This document shows positions 16,438 through 23,514 of a DNA stretch of 64,000 nucleotides, piece after piece. The translations under genes were made by a program, and so were the position numbers. The number at the start of each line of letters is the position of its first letter. Position 1 is the first letter of the stretch. The DNA lies in the NCBI GenBank assembly GCA_018366195.1, contig JAGZIN010000006.1, positions 1 through 64,000 on the forward strand, in the 5' to 3' direction. The notes beneath the pieces are model-generated. The model saw only the letters and a list, made by a program, of their open reading frames with translations. It searched no databases and was not told the origin of the DNA. This DNA is from Butyricicoccus pullicaecorum. Lineage in GTDB: Bacteria > Bacillota > Clostridia > Oscillospirales > Butyricicoccaceae.

Positions 16438-16566
16438 TTGACACTCCCCATGGCGAAAGCCAGAGGATTCTCAGTTCAGCGACTGTTGCCTGTACCAGTG
16501 AAGTCTTGCATCGTCTCCCTGAGCGTATTGGTTTGGGTGTGTCCTGCCCTACCATAAACATTTGGT
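16438..16566 (-). ncRNA. IS605/TnpB right end with omega-RNA-like sequence
   Basis: This segment directly follows the tnpB stop on the minus strand. It ends in a hairpin (CTGGC/GCCA core with GGGG) and AGTGTCAA, the usual right terminus of IS605/IS1341 elements, whose 3' transcript is the TnpB guide RNA scaffold. The near-copy at 3688-3816 shows which bases are kept. The host bases after the end (16437 down to 16418) would form the guide. Transcription is not shown; TnpB itself is broken here. Confidence 0.78.
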
Positions 16567-16875
16567 TTATGCCAACATACGAAGTCCTCCTGTAAGGATA
16601 TTCTTCGCTGCATTGATATCTCTGTCATGTGTAGGGCTGCAATCTGGACACGTCCATTTTCGGACAGCCAAATCTTCCATGCAAATGATATCATTTTCAC
16701 GAATGAGCTTTGTGGATAGCTTGTGCAGCATGTCCTTTCTTTGGTTTGTCATTCGTTCGTGCAGCTGTGCAACCTTTTGTTTTGCCTTGTTCCTGCGTTT
16801 GCTGCCCTTTGTTTTTCTGGACAACTGACGCTGAAGTTTGGCAAGCTTCTTCTGGTTGCAGACAAGATACTTATT
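16567..16875 (-). pseudogene. tnpB remnant, IS605-family RNA-guided nuclease
   Basis: About 102 codons remain open after an in-frame TGA at 16876-16878. They encode typical TnpB sequence: KLAKLQRQLSRKTKGSKRR, HERMTNQRKDMLHKLSTKL and the RuvC-II segment IICMEDL. That segment jumps straight to WTCPDC and the RuvC-III segment HDRDINAAKNIL. Roughly 75 residues that normally lie between IEDL and the zinc ribbon, including its first CXXC, are missing, and the N-terminal half with RuvC-I is gone. The protein cannot be an active nuclease. A shorter TTG-started frame (16824) exists but has no good binding site. Confidence 0.88.
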
Positions 16876-16888
16876 TCACTACTTGAAT

Positions 16889-17011
16889 TTATTCTATTTT
16901 GATGAATTTCCTGCTGAAGTCATATCCGCGTTCCTCCCTTGCATTGGTTCTTAGGGCAAAGCCCGCTCTTGTTTGTTGTCTCACACCACCCAAACAAAAC
17001 GCTTTCACCAC
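16889..17011 (-). other. Short 40-codon open frame, possibly part of the IS left side
   Basis: A minus-strand frame opens at GTG 17011 and ends at 16889. It reads VRQQTRAGFALRTNAREER and then GYDFSRKFIKIE. It lies on the 5' side of the tnpB remnant. I cannot place it in a protein family; it may be non-coding IS-associated sequence. The rest of 16876-17151 shows only an imperfect TTGTTTG/CAAACAA repeat near 16975-17000. Confidence 0.25.
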
Positions 17012-17151
17012 TTAACATGATAGTCTTTATTCCCCAACATGTCGATAGATTGCACAAAATTTTTATATTTTTTTATTCTTATTTTTACATTTTATACCCA
17101 TCTATACAGATATGCCAAAAAATATCAACACAATTTGCATAAAAATAACAA

Positions 17152-17180
17152 TTGACTTCTCCAATAGAATAATATATACT
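17152..17180 (+). promoter_or_regulatory. Promoter of the superoxide reductase gene (TTGACT-17-TATACT)
   Basis: Near-consensus boxes 17 bp apart are followed by a 70-bp AT-rich leader. No clear PerR or Fur box could be assigned. Confidence 0.75.
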
Positions 17181-17248
17181 GTTATCGTAAACTATATCAA
17201 ATATATCTTTATGTTTTTCATACACTGTTTCGAGAAGGAGTTTTTATT

Positions 17249-17629
17249 ATGGAATTGAATTTTTATATCTGTAATCACTGCGGCAATGTTGTAGAAAAGG
17301 TTGTTGACCACAAGGTTCCAGTTCTGTGCTGCGGCGAAAAGATGCAGCTGCTTGACCCAAGCATTCGCGATGGTGCTGGCGAAAAGCATGTTCCGATTCT
17401 CTCTATCAACGGAAATGTTGTAAAGGTTTCTGTTGGTGAGGTTTCTCACCCAATGGAAGAAAAGCACAACATCGCTTTCATCGCACTGCATACCCAGAAC
17501 GGTGTACAGCGCAAGAATCTCCTGCCAGATGAAGCACCGGAGGCTACCTTTGCACTGGCAGATGGCGATCAGGTCATTGCTGTTTACGCATTCTGCAATC
17601 TGCACGGTTTGTGGAAGACCGAAGCTTAA
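17249..17629 (+). CDS. dfx: Desulfoferrodoxin (superoxide reductase)
   Basis: A 126-residue non-haem iron protein that reduces superoxide to peroxide in anaerobes. The N-terminal desulforedoxin-like centre I has CNHCG (residues 8-11) and VLCCGEKM. Centre II ligands are seen in EKHVPIL, HPMEEKHNI and CNLHG. Both centres appear complete. AGAAGGAG lies 9 nt before the ATG. The gene has its own promoter and terminator. Confidence 0.96.
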   Translation: MELNFYICNHCGNVVEKVVDHKVPVLCCGEKMQLLDPSIRDGAGEKHVPILSINGNVVKVSVGEVSHPMEEKHNIAFIALHTQNGVQRKNLLPDEAPEATFALADGDQVIAVYAFCNLHGLWKTEA

Positions 17630-17642
17630 TTTTTGTATCTAA

Positions 17643-17680
17643 AAAAATGGCTGTTCCTCTTGGTGTGAACAGCCATTTTT
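17643..17680 (+). terminator. Terminator of the superoxide reductase gene
   Basis: AAAAATGGCTGTTC pairs with GAACAGCCATTTTT, with a T-run at the end. Confidence 0.92.
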
Positions 17681-17690
17681 CTTGTAGTTA

Positions 17691-17726
17691 AAAACAGGAT
17701 TCCAAATGTATTTGGAATCCTGTTTT
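17691..17726 (-). terminator. Terminator of the degV-GerMN operon
   Basis: AAAACAGGATTCCAAA/TTTGGAATCCTGTTTT is a perfect 16-bp stem with a 4-nt loop. It lies just past the stop of the GerMN lipoprotein gene. Confidence 0.92.
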
Positions 17727-17727
17727 T

Positions 17728-18219
17728 TTATTCGATTGGTGCTGCCGCAAAAATTTGTGTAAACGGTTCATCATAAACAGTATGACCCGTTTCAATTGGC
17801 TGACCTTCCACCGTAATCGTCAGACTTTCTGCTCCATAATAGGATAAAAAGGTATCTGCAACCGCTGCTATCAGCATGGTTTCTCCCGCAGTTCCGCTAT
17901 TGGCTGCCGCATCTTCAAAAGCTTGATTCAAATCCAATGTCAGCGCCTTTTCTTTCTGAGAAAACGCCTGAACCACAACACCTTCCGGCAAGGCTCCCTG
18001 TTCGGTCAGTGCCGAAATCAGTGCTCCTGCAACATCTTCCTTCACAATTGTAATTTCACACTCTGTCTGTTCTACATATTCCGCTTGGTCATCGGGCAAA
18101 TACAGGGTAACAACCTCTGTCTTTTCTTCCTGCTGCTTCGCTTGTTCCTGCGAGCAGCCAACTGCGCCCACTGCAATCAGAGAAAAACAAAGCATTGCTG
18201 CAAATAATTTTTTAAGCAT
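17728..18219 (-). CDS. GerMN-domain lipoprotein
   Basis: A 163-residue lipoprotein. MLKKLFAAMLCFSLIAVGAV leads to the lipobox VGC, with Cys near residue 22. The mature part is one GerMN domain (about 35-155): VTLYLPDD, ALISALTEQGALPEGV, LTLDLNQAFEDA, AVADTFLSYYGAESLTITVE and GQPIE. In spore formers such domains occur in GerM, which helps link mother cell and forespore; in other lipoproteins the role is unknown. The ATG at 18219 has AGGAGG 8 nt upstream. It lies 60 bp after degV on the same strand. Confidence 0.88.
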   Translation of the reverse strand: MLKKLFAAMLCFSLIAVGAVGCSQEQAKQQEEKTEVVTLYLPDDQAEYVEQTECEITIVKEDVAGALISALTEQGALPEGVVVQAFSQKEKALTLDLNQAFEDAAANSGTAGETMLIAAVADTFLSYYGAESLTITVEGQPIETGHTVYDEPFTQIFAAAPIE

Positions 18220-18278
18220 CACACAAACCTCCTGAAACCTCTTTTCGGATATCAGATAAAAACTATCTTGTTCACACC

Positions 18279-19142
18279 TCACCGCGTTTCTGCGCCAAAA
18301 AACAACGCAACCGTCCCGGGTCCTGAATGTGCGCCAATGGAAGGTCCCACAAAATGAATGAGACTCTCGGAAACCCCAAGCCGTTCCGCAACCTGATTGC
18401 GAACATACACAGCATCTTGTTCACAATCTCCATGAGAAATAAAAACAACACCGTCATACCGACTGCCCACCTGTGTCTCCATTCGGCTGACCAGCTCGTC
18501 CAGAGCTCGCTTGCGTCCTCTCACCTTTCCAATCGGCATCAGCTTCCCCTCATTGTCCACATGCAAAATCGGCTTCATATTGAGTGCTGACCCAATAAAG
18601 GCTTTGGTGCGAGATACGCGTCCTCCCCGATAGAGATGAAATAAATCATCGACTGTAAATAAATGTCCAATGTGCAGTTTATTTTCCTCACACCATGCGG
18701 CAGTTTTCTCCAGACTACAGCCTGCATCTCGCATTTTACACGCATTGTGAACCAAAAGCCCTTGTCCAAGAGAAGCTGACAAAGAATCCACCACAATCAT
18801 GTTCTTATCCGGAAACTCCTCTCTCAGCTCAGCCGCAGCAAGCATTGCACTTTGACAGCTCCCACTGAGCCCAGAAGAAAAGGCAATGTGCAGAACCCCA
18901 TCATGCTGCTGCAATGCATCGCGCAGAACCTTCTTCGCCGCTTCCGGATTGACCTGCGCTGTGGTCGGCATGGCACCAGCGCGCATTTTCTGGTAAAATT
19001 CATGCTCCGGCATGGGGCAAAACGAATCATAGGTGTTGCCTTCCAGCGTATATGTCAAGCTCATGAGACCAACATGATGTTCCTTGAGATAGGTAAGTGG
19101 TAAATCTCCGTTATTATCAGTTGTAATTGCAAACGAAGCCAT
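18279..19142 (-). CDS. DegV family fatty-acid-binding protein
   Basis: A 287-residue DegV protein. The N-terminus FAITTDNNGDLPLTYLKEH and the fatty acid contacts TTAQVNP, HIAFSSGLSGS and DSLSASLGQGLLV are family hallmarks; a C-terminal domain follows (GRKRALDELVSRM, VGPSIGAHSGPGT). FakB-type DegV proteins present fatty acids to the kinase FakA for phosphorylation; no fakA is nearby, so use of exogenous lipid is inferred only from family. GAAGGAG precedes the ATG. Confidence 0.92.
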   Translation of the reverse strand: MASFAITTDNNGDLPLTYLKEHHVGLMSLTYTLEGNTYDSFCPMPEHEFYQKMRAGAMPTTAQVNPEAAKKVLRDALQQHDGVLHIAFSSGLSGSCQSAMLAAAELREEFPDKNMIVVDSLSASLGQGLLVHNACKMRDAGCSLEKTAAWCEENKLHIGHLFTVDDLFHLYRGGRVSRTKAFIGSALNMKPILHVDNEGKLMPIGKVRGRKRALDELVSRMETQVGSRYDGVVFISHGDCEQDAVYVRNQVAERLGVSESLIHFVGPSIGAHSGPGTVALFFGAETR

Positions 19143-19263
19143 AAATTTTCTCCTTCTCCGCTAAATGTAAAATTGCTTGTCAAATTACAGGATACCACAA
19201 GTATACCACAAGCGCGCAGTAAAATCAGTACTGATTTTGCCGCGCGCCACAAATGTTTGTCTC

Positions 19264-20019
19264 TTATTTCGATTTTTCTGCCAGCCCTTTGCAATAGCCT
19301 GCAATCACCGCACGAGAGAATTTCTGACAGCGTATTCCTGTTGTCTCATCAAACAGTTCTCCATGCACTGCACTATTCGATAAGATTCGAATTCCCAAAA
19401 AAGGAATTCCATACGCCATACAGATTTGTGCACAAGCGGCAGTCTCCATTTCCTCAGTCAGGGTTCCCCAATTGGTATGCAGCCAGTGGATACGGTCCAG
19501 CTCGTTGTTCCAGATATCGCCAGAGCCTATTGTGCCGCTCACCACACGTCCTTCCGTGTACATCGTCTGCTTTGCCGCAGATAAAAGCGCCGCATCAGCC
19601 GGAAAAACTGTCATTTTTTTGCCATCTCCCGGATTGACATTGGCAATTTCCAACCCAAGCGGTTCTGCGCTCTCCCAATCCATACCGGCTCCGCGCTCCC
19701 GATTCGGGGTACGCACAGCGGTCATATTGATGACCTGTTCCCCAATCACAATATCTCCGCGATGCAAATCGGGTGCATGTCCACCTGAGGTTCCCTGATT
19801 CAGTACAGCGTGCGGCTCAAAGCGTTCAATCGCAAGTGCTGTTGCCGCAGCAGCATTTGCCATCCCCTGATTGGTTCTCACGACAACAACTGGAATGTCA
19901 TCTAATGTTCCGCGCATACATTTCCAGCACCCCAGTGTGACCTGTTCGGGCTGTTTCAGCGCCTGCATCAGATATGCGGTTTCTGCGTCCATTGCGCCTG
20001 TATATAGAATCGGTTTCAT
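19264..20019 (-). CDS. Nucleosidase of the PNP/MTAN superfamily; candidate queuosine nucleosidase
   Basis: A 251-residue protein of the purine nucleoside phosphorylase / methylthioadenosine nucleosidase fold. Family marks are YTGAMDAETAYL at the N-terminus, the sugar-site run LNQGTSGGH near 80, GTIGSGDIWNNE, and TEEMETAACAQ with the ribose-binding Met-Glu. The stretch that in MTAN reads SDxA, with the base-protonating Asp, reads SNSA here. In mammalian-type PNP an Asn at the base contact goes with 6-oxopurines, so guanine-like bases are plausible. It lies 117 bp after the yhhQ-like gene on the same strand. I infer a role in freeing queuine from queuosine, but MTA/SAH nucleosidase remains the default annotation. 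GGGGGAA precedes the ATG. Confidence 0.75.
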   Translation of the reverse strand: MKPILYTGAMDAETAYLMQALKQPEQVTLGCWKCMRGTLDDIPVVVVRTNQGMANAAAATALAIERFEPHAVLNQGTSGGHAPDLHRGDIVIGEQVINMTAVRTPNRERGAGMDWESAEPLGLEIANVNPGDGKKMTVFPADAALLSAAKQTMYTEGRVVSGTIGSGDIWNNELDRIHWLHTNWGTLTEEMETAACAQICMAYGIPFLGIRILSNSAVHGELFDETTGIRCQKFSRAVIAGYCKGLAEKSK

Positions 20020-20039
20020 AACATTCCCCCATGTGTCCA

Positions 20040-20108
20040 TTGGAAAAGTCCAAGGAATCTTTTTCTCTTATGATATCGCATGTATCATAGCTGCTTGCAG
20101 TTATTATA
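20040..20108 (-). promoter_or_regulatory. Extended -10 promoter and leader repeats of the nucleosidase gene
   Basis: On the minus strand TGGTATAAT gives an extended -10 (TATAAT 20103-20108) without a good -35. The leader that follows holds two inverted repeats: TATGATA/TATCATA (20069-20089) and TTGGA/TCCAA (20040-20053). The gene may be expressed both with yhhQ and by itself. Confidence 0.5.
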
Positions 20109-20135
20109 CCACAATGGCATGAAATGGGAAGATAT

Positions 20136-20867
20136 TTATGGATTCTCTGCTTTTGCCAGACAGGAAAGTCCATCTTTTCCCTGCTCCTTCATTCTGCGTG
20201 CCCAATATAGGATTGGAGTATCTGCCAGTGAGGTCACCACAAAAATCACATAGCTGGACAGGATAATGCTGAACATGGTCGGCATATCATAGGTGCCCCA
20301 AAAAGCAAAAACAGTGAATAAAACCGTATTGAGCAGCTGGGAAATCATGGTAGAGCCATTATTGCGCAGCCATAAATATTTATGGCTGTCTCCTGTCCAT
20401 CGTGTGCTGAGCTTCCACCATGTATGATACAGCCATACATCAAAAATTTGAGCGATTGCATACACCAAAAGAGAGGCCAGCATCATACGCGGCGTATTGG
20501 TAAATATGGTATGAAAAGCCGGCTGTGCCCAATCGTTGACACTTGGAAGGTACAGCAGCCACGACTGAGAGAGCAAAATAAACAGTACACAGGTTCCAAT
20601 GCCAATCGCAACCGAAAAATTTGCTGCACGCTTTCCTTCGTTTTCAGACAGGATATCCGTAATGAGGAAGGTCATGGCAAAGAGGATATTGCCCAGCGTC
20701 ATTTCCATACCAAAGGCATCTATCAGCAACAGTACCTCAATATTTGCTGTAATGGTAGCAAACACCGTCATGCAATACAGCCCCATTTTGCCAAACAGCC
20801 GGTAAAACAACAATACACTGCCAAACAGCAGCACCAAAGAAACAATCAAAATCAGCTCATTTGTCAT
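20136..20867 (-). CDS. Queuosine precursor transporter, YhhQ/DUF165 (VUT) family
   Basis: A 243-residue membrane protein with six to seven hydrophobic segments. Family sequence includes TANIEVLLLIDAFGMEMTLG, FAMTFLITDILSENEGKRAA, VYAIAQIFDVWLYH and WLRNNGSTMISQLLNTVLF. YhhQ of E. coli takes up preQ0 and preQ1, and other members carry queuine. The ATG overlaps the stop of the radical SAM gene as ATGA, so the two are translationally coupled behind the preQ1-like riboswitch. This context strongly supports a deazapurine substrate. Confidence 0.92.
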   Translation of the reverse strand: MTNELILIVSLVLLFGSVLLFYRLFGKMGLYCMTVFATITANIEVLLLIDAFGMEMTLGNILFAMTFLITDILSENEGKRAANFSVAIGIGTCVLFILLSQSWLLYLPSVNDWAQPAFHTIFTNTPRMMLASLLVYAIAQIFDVWLYHTWWKLSTRWTGDSHKYLWLRNNGSTMISQLLNTVLFTVFAFWGTYDMPTMFSIILSSYVIFVVTSLADTPILYWARRMKEQGKDGLSCLAKAENP

Positions 20868-21583
20868 GATACTGTACCTCCCACACCAAAGTCTGTATTG
20901 TGCATTAAAATATCCACACGCGGATTTTCTCGATACAACGGCTCGATTTGGGCACAGAAGGCACGAATCACATCACGGTCCGGTTTTACCGCCGTCCGAT
21001 TCTCGACCATGATATTCACACACACACGCTCAAAGTTTGCAAGCCCCGTTTGGATGTCTCTATACATAGATTCCACCGTCTGACCAGAAAGCCCAAACAG
21101 CAGACAACATTCATCAAACGGCTGTGCAATCTCGGCAGGGTCGCTGATACCGATTCCCTTGTGCAAAACTTCTTCTCGATAGGCGCGGTCAAAGGTTTCT
21201 ACCCCGATTTTCAATTTTGTCTGCACACCAATTGCATCAAACCGTGCGCGCAATGCCGGAATCTCCTTCCGATGTATCCAATGACATTCAAAATGAATCA
21301 CCGAAATCTTTTTGTCCTGACACACCCGCTCAATACTTTGCATGGTCTGCGCATCTAAATCGCAGAATGAACCAGAGTTGATGACTTCTAACCTGCCAAA
21401 TTCTCCTGTCACATGAGAAAGCACGGTATGATTGAGCGCAAAATTCTCAGAAGCATCTGGTGAAGCATCGAAATGATAATCACAGAAAGTGCATTTTTTC
21501 CACACACACCCTGAGCCACGCAGCAACACAATTTCACGCGGATTTTTTTCGGTGATGACCGAGTAGCGGAGCATATCGTCCAC
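20864..21583 (-). CDS. Radical SAM protein, candidate queuine lyase (QueL-like)
   Basis: A 239-residue radical SAM enzyme. The cluster motif is RGSGCVWKKCTFCDYHF, a C-X4-C-X2-C spacing rather than the usual C-X3-C-X2-C. Later core strands include LEVINSGSFCDL, IHFECHWIH, KLKIGVETFD and CCLLFGLSGQT. Gut Clostridia are known to have a radical SAM subgroup that turns queuine into preQ1. Membership is inferred here from the preQ1-type leader and the coupled YhhQ gene, not from a known signature. The GTG at 21583 is chosen because GGGAGGA lies 7-8 nt upstream; ATG 21574 is the alternative. The frame opens further into the leader RNA, which is not coding. Confidence 0.72.
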   Translation of the reverse strand: MDDMLRYSVITEKNPREIVLLRGSGCVWKKCTFCDYHFDASPDASENFALNHTVLSHVTGEFGRLEVINSGSFCDLDAQTMQSIERVCQDKKISVIHFECHWIHRKEIPALRARFDAIGVQTKLKIGVETFDRAYREEVLHKGIGISDPAEIAQPFDECCLLFGLSGQTVESMYRDIQTGLANFERVCVNIMVENRTAVKPDRDVIRAFCAQIEPLYRENPRVDILMHNTDFGVGGTVS

Positions 21584-21602
21584 TGAACATTCCTCCCAAA
21601 AT

Positions 21603-21632
21603 AAAAAGTGCGTTCTCCATCTGAGAGCGCAC
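21603..21632 (-). terminator. Second terminator-like hairpin in the preQ1 leader
   Basis: GTGCG/CGCAC with an inner CTCTC/GAGAA stem is followed by five T on the minus strand. It sits only a few bases before the ribosome binding site, so it could control read-through or translation. Confidence 0.7.
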
Positions 21633-21657
21633 CACCCCATGCCTGCATACAGGCGAC

Positions 21658-21692
21658 AAAAAAGCCATGACCTCCGCAAATGCGGCGCATGG
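21658..21692 (-). terminator. Terminator hairpin directly after the preQ1 aptamer
   Basis: CCATG/CATGG closes an inner CCGCA/TGCGG hairpin and is followed by a run of six T on the minus strand. It is placed as the expression platform of the riboswitch. Between it and the next hairpin lies a third small stem, GCCTG/CAGGC (21641-21654). Confidence 0.75.
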
Positions 21693-21695
21693 ATG

Positions 21696-21735
21696 TCCTA
21701 GTTTTGTTTTAAGACAGGATGGTTACGAACTGTCT
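21696..21735 (-). promoter_or_regulatory. preQ1-I-like riboswitch aptamer
   Basis: On the minus strand a 6-bp stem AGACAG/CUGUCU encloses the 12-nt loop UUCGUAACCAUC. An A-rich tail UUAAAACAAAACUAGGA follows and would fold back as the P2 pseudoknot. Stem length, 12-nt interior and the AAAAC-UA-GG tail agree with class I preQ1 aptamers such as the B. subtilis queC leader. It starts within about 20 nt of the predicted transcription start and is followed by two terminator hairpins. I could not assign every P2 pair by hand. Confidence 0.75.
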
Positions 21736-21756
21736 GATATGATTTTGAACTATTTC

Positions 21757-21785
21757 AGTATATCTGTTTGTTCAGCATTTGTCAA
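21757..21785 (-). promoter_or_regulatory. Promoter of the riboswitch-radical SAM-yhhQ operon
   Basis: A perfect -35 TTGACA (21780-21785) and -10 TATACT (21757-21762), 17 bp apart on the minus strand. Confidence 0.85.
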
Positions 21786-21880
21786 TATGCAATTCTCCCA
21801 TTATTTTTTGTGAAATCCCCCAACCAAACAAGTAATTTTTGCGGAAATACAAAAAATCTGAATTTTTTTCGGAAAAGTGA

Positions 21881-21909
21881 TTGAAATACATTTGTTTTTA
21901 TGGAATAAT
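21881..21909 (+). promoter_or_regulatory. Candidate promoter of the symporter gene
   Basis: TTGAAA (21881-21886) and AATAAT (21904-21909) are 17 bp apart, about 70 bp before the start codon. Confidence 0.5.
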
Positions 21910-21976
21910 AATCTAAATTGCCGTTCCAGCCTACTCTTGGCTTCTCCGGTAGAAATTCTTTTTGGGGGTTTGTAAT

Positions 21977-23359
21977 ATGAAAAAAGAACGCAGCAGCTTT
22001 ACCAGCCGCCTTGGATTCGTCCTTGCAGCCGCTGGCTCTGCCGTTGGTCTGGGTAACCTCTGGCGTTTCCCATACCTCGCAGCAAAATATGGTGGCGGCA
22101 CCTTCCTGCTGGTGTATATTATTCTGGCAATCACCTTTGGATTTACCATTATGGTTGCAGAAATTGCAATCGGACGAAAAACCCGTCTGTCCTGTATCGG
22201 CGCATACAGCGCACTTGACAAGCGCTTTGGCTTCCTTGGCTGGCTCGCTTCTCTGGTTCCGGTCATCATCACGCCGTATTACTGTGTCATCGGCGGCTGG
22301 GTCATCAAGTATCTGGTAGAGTTTTTAACCGGCCGCGGTGCAGAAGCCGCAAATGATGCCTTCTTTGGCAGCTTCATCGGCGTACAAATTCCCGGTCTCT
22401 TGAACACACCGATTACGTGGTTTGTCATTTATGTGCTGCTCAATGCCGTCATTGTTCTGTTCGGTGTTGAAAAGGGAATCGAAAAAGTCAGCCGTGTTAT
22501 GATGCCCATTCTTGTGATTCTATCAATCCTGATTGCCGGATATTCTCTGACATTGCCCGGCGCAATGGAGGGACTTCGCTTCTACCTGCTGCCGCGCTGG
22601 GAGGACTTCTCTGTCTTTACCATTCTTGGCGCAATGGGTCAGCTGTTCTACTCCATGTCCCTTGCTATGGGTATTATGATTACATACGGCTCCTATATGC
22701 AGAAGGATACCATTTTGGAGCACTCTGTTACACAGATTGAGATTTTTGACACTGGTATCGCAATGCTTGCCGGTCTTATGATTATCCCTGCCATGGTAGC
22801 ATTCAGCGGCGGAGACACTACACTGGTCAAGGAATCCGCCGGCCCGGGTCTGATGTTTGGTGTTCTGCCAAAGGTATTTGACTCTATGGCATTCGGCAGC
22901 TTTATCGGCATTATTTTCTTCTTACTGGTTCTGCTTGCCGCTTTGACCTCGTCTATTTCTCTCATGGAAACCATTGTCTCCATCATTGTGGACAAACTGC
23001 ATGTAGAACGCAAAATGGCAACCATCAGTGTCATCATCGGCGTACTGATTTTGGGTCTGCCGTCCTGTCTGGGTTACGGTCCGCTCGCAGCAATCCAGCC
23101 TCTTGGCATGGCATTCTTAGACTTCTTTGACTTTATCTCGAACTCTGTGCTGATGCCAATTGTTGCATTCCTCACCTGTATCCTCATTGGACATATTGTT
23201 GGTCCTAAGACAGTGATTGATGAAGTGGAATCCTCCTCCTCCGGCGTTTTCCGCCGCAAAAAGCTGTTTACTGTAATGATTCGTTGGGTTGCTCCCATTA
23301 TGCTTATCATCATCTTGGTAACCGAGCTGCTCAAGGTTTCAGGCGTGATTAAAATCTAA
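21977..23359 (+). CDS. Sodium-dependent transporter, NSS/SNF family
   Basis: A 460-residue LeuT-fold symporter with 11 or so membrane segments. TM1 carries the Na+/substrate site AVGLGNLWRFPYLA, and TM6 the unwound stretch FYSMSLAMGIMITYGSYM. Bacterial members bring in amino acids with sodium. The substrate is not predictable. The ATG at 21977 is preceded by GGGGG at 10 nt; a GTG-containing extension of five codons is less likely. It stands alone, closed by a hairpin terminator. Confidence 0.94.
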   Translation: MKKERSSFTSRLGFVLAAAGSAVGLGNLWRFPYLAAKYGGGTFLLVYIILAITFGFTIMVAEIAIGRKTRLSCIGAYSALDKRFGFLGWLASLVPVIITPYYCVIGGWVIKYLVEFLTGRGAEAANDAFFGSFIGVQIPGLLNTPITWFVIYVLLNAVIVLFGVEKGIEKVSRVMMPILVILSILIAGYSLTLPGAMEGLRFYLLPRWEDFSVFTILGAMGQLFYSMSLAMGIMITYGSYMQKDTILEHSVTQIEIFDTGIAMLAGLMIIPAMVAFSGGDTTLVKESAGPGLMFGVLPKVFDSMAFGSFIGIIFFLLVLLAALTSSISLMETIVSIIVDKLHVERKMATISVIIGVLILGLPSCLGYGPLAAIQPLGMAFLDFFDFISNSVLMPIVAFLTCILIGHIVGPKTVIDEVESSSSGVFRRKKLFTVMIRWVAPIMLIIILVTELLKVSGVIKI

Positions 23360-23396
23360 ACATCGCTGTCAAATGACAGAAATCCTTTCTCAAATA

Positions 23397-23435
23397 GGCG
23401 GTATCCGGAAAAAACACCAGATACCGCCCATTTTT
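23397..23435 (+). terminator. Terminator of the symporter gene
   Basis: GGCGGTATC (23397-23405) pairs with GATACCGCC (23420-23428), followed by CATTTTT. Confidence 0.85.
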
Positions 23436-23442
23436 ATCCATC

Positions 23443-23474
23443 AAAAAAGACGTGCCGGTTGGCACGTCTTTTTT
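23443..23474. terminator. Bidirectional terminator
   Basis: AAAAAAGACGTGCC/GGCACGTCTTTTTT is a perfect 14-bp stem with a GGTT loop. It serves the minus-strand gene that ends at 23515 and backs up the preceding terminator. Confidence 0.9.
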
Positions 23475-23514
23475 GATTCTGTACACGAGGAAAGTTCCTC
23501 ATGCAGTTGTTCTC

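Noticed and set aside
3688..16566. CRISPR-like pair of repeats
   Set aside because: The two copies are single, 12.7 kb apart and degenerate; they match IS605 right ends, not a CRISPR array.
17192..17605. 137-codon minus-strand frame
   Set aside because: Antisense to the superoxide reductase gene, which has complete metal ligands, a promoter and a terminator.
20382..21083. 233-codon open frame on the plus strand
   Set aside because: It spans two minus-strand genes (yhhQ-like and radical SAM) that have clear motifs; no start signal.
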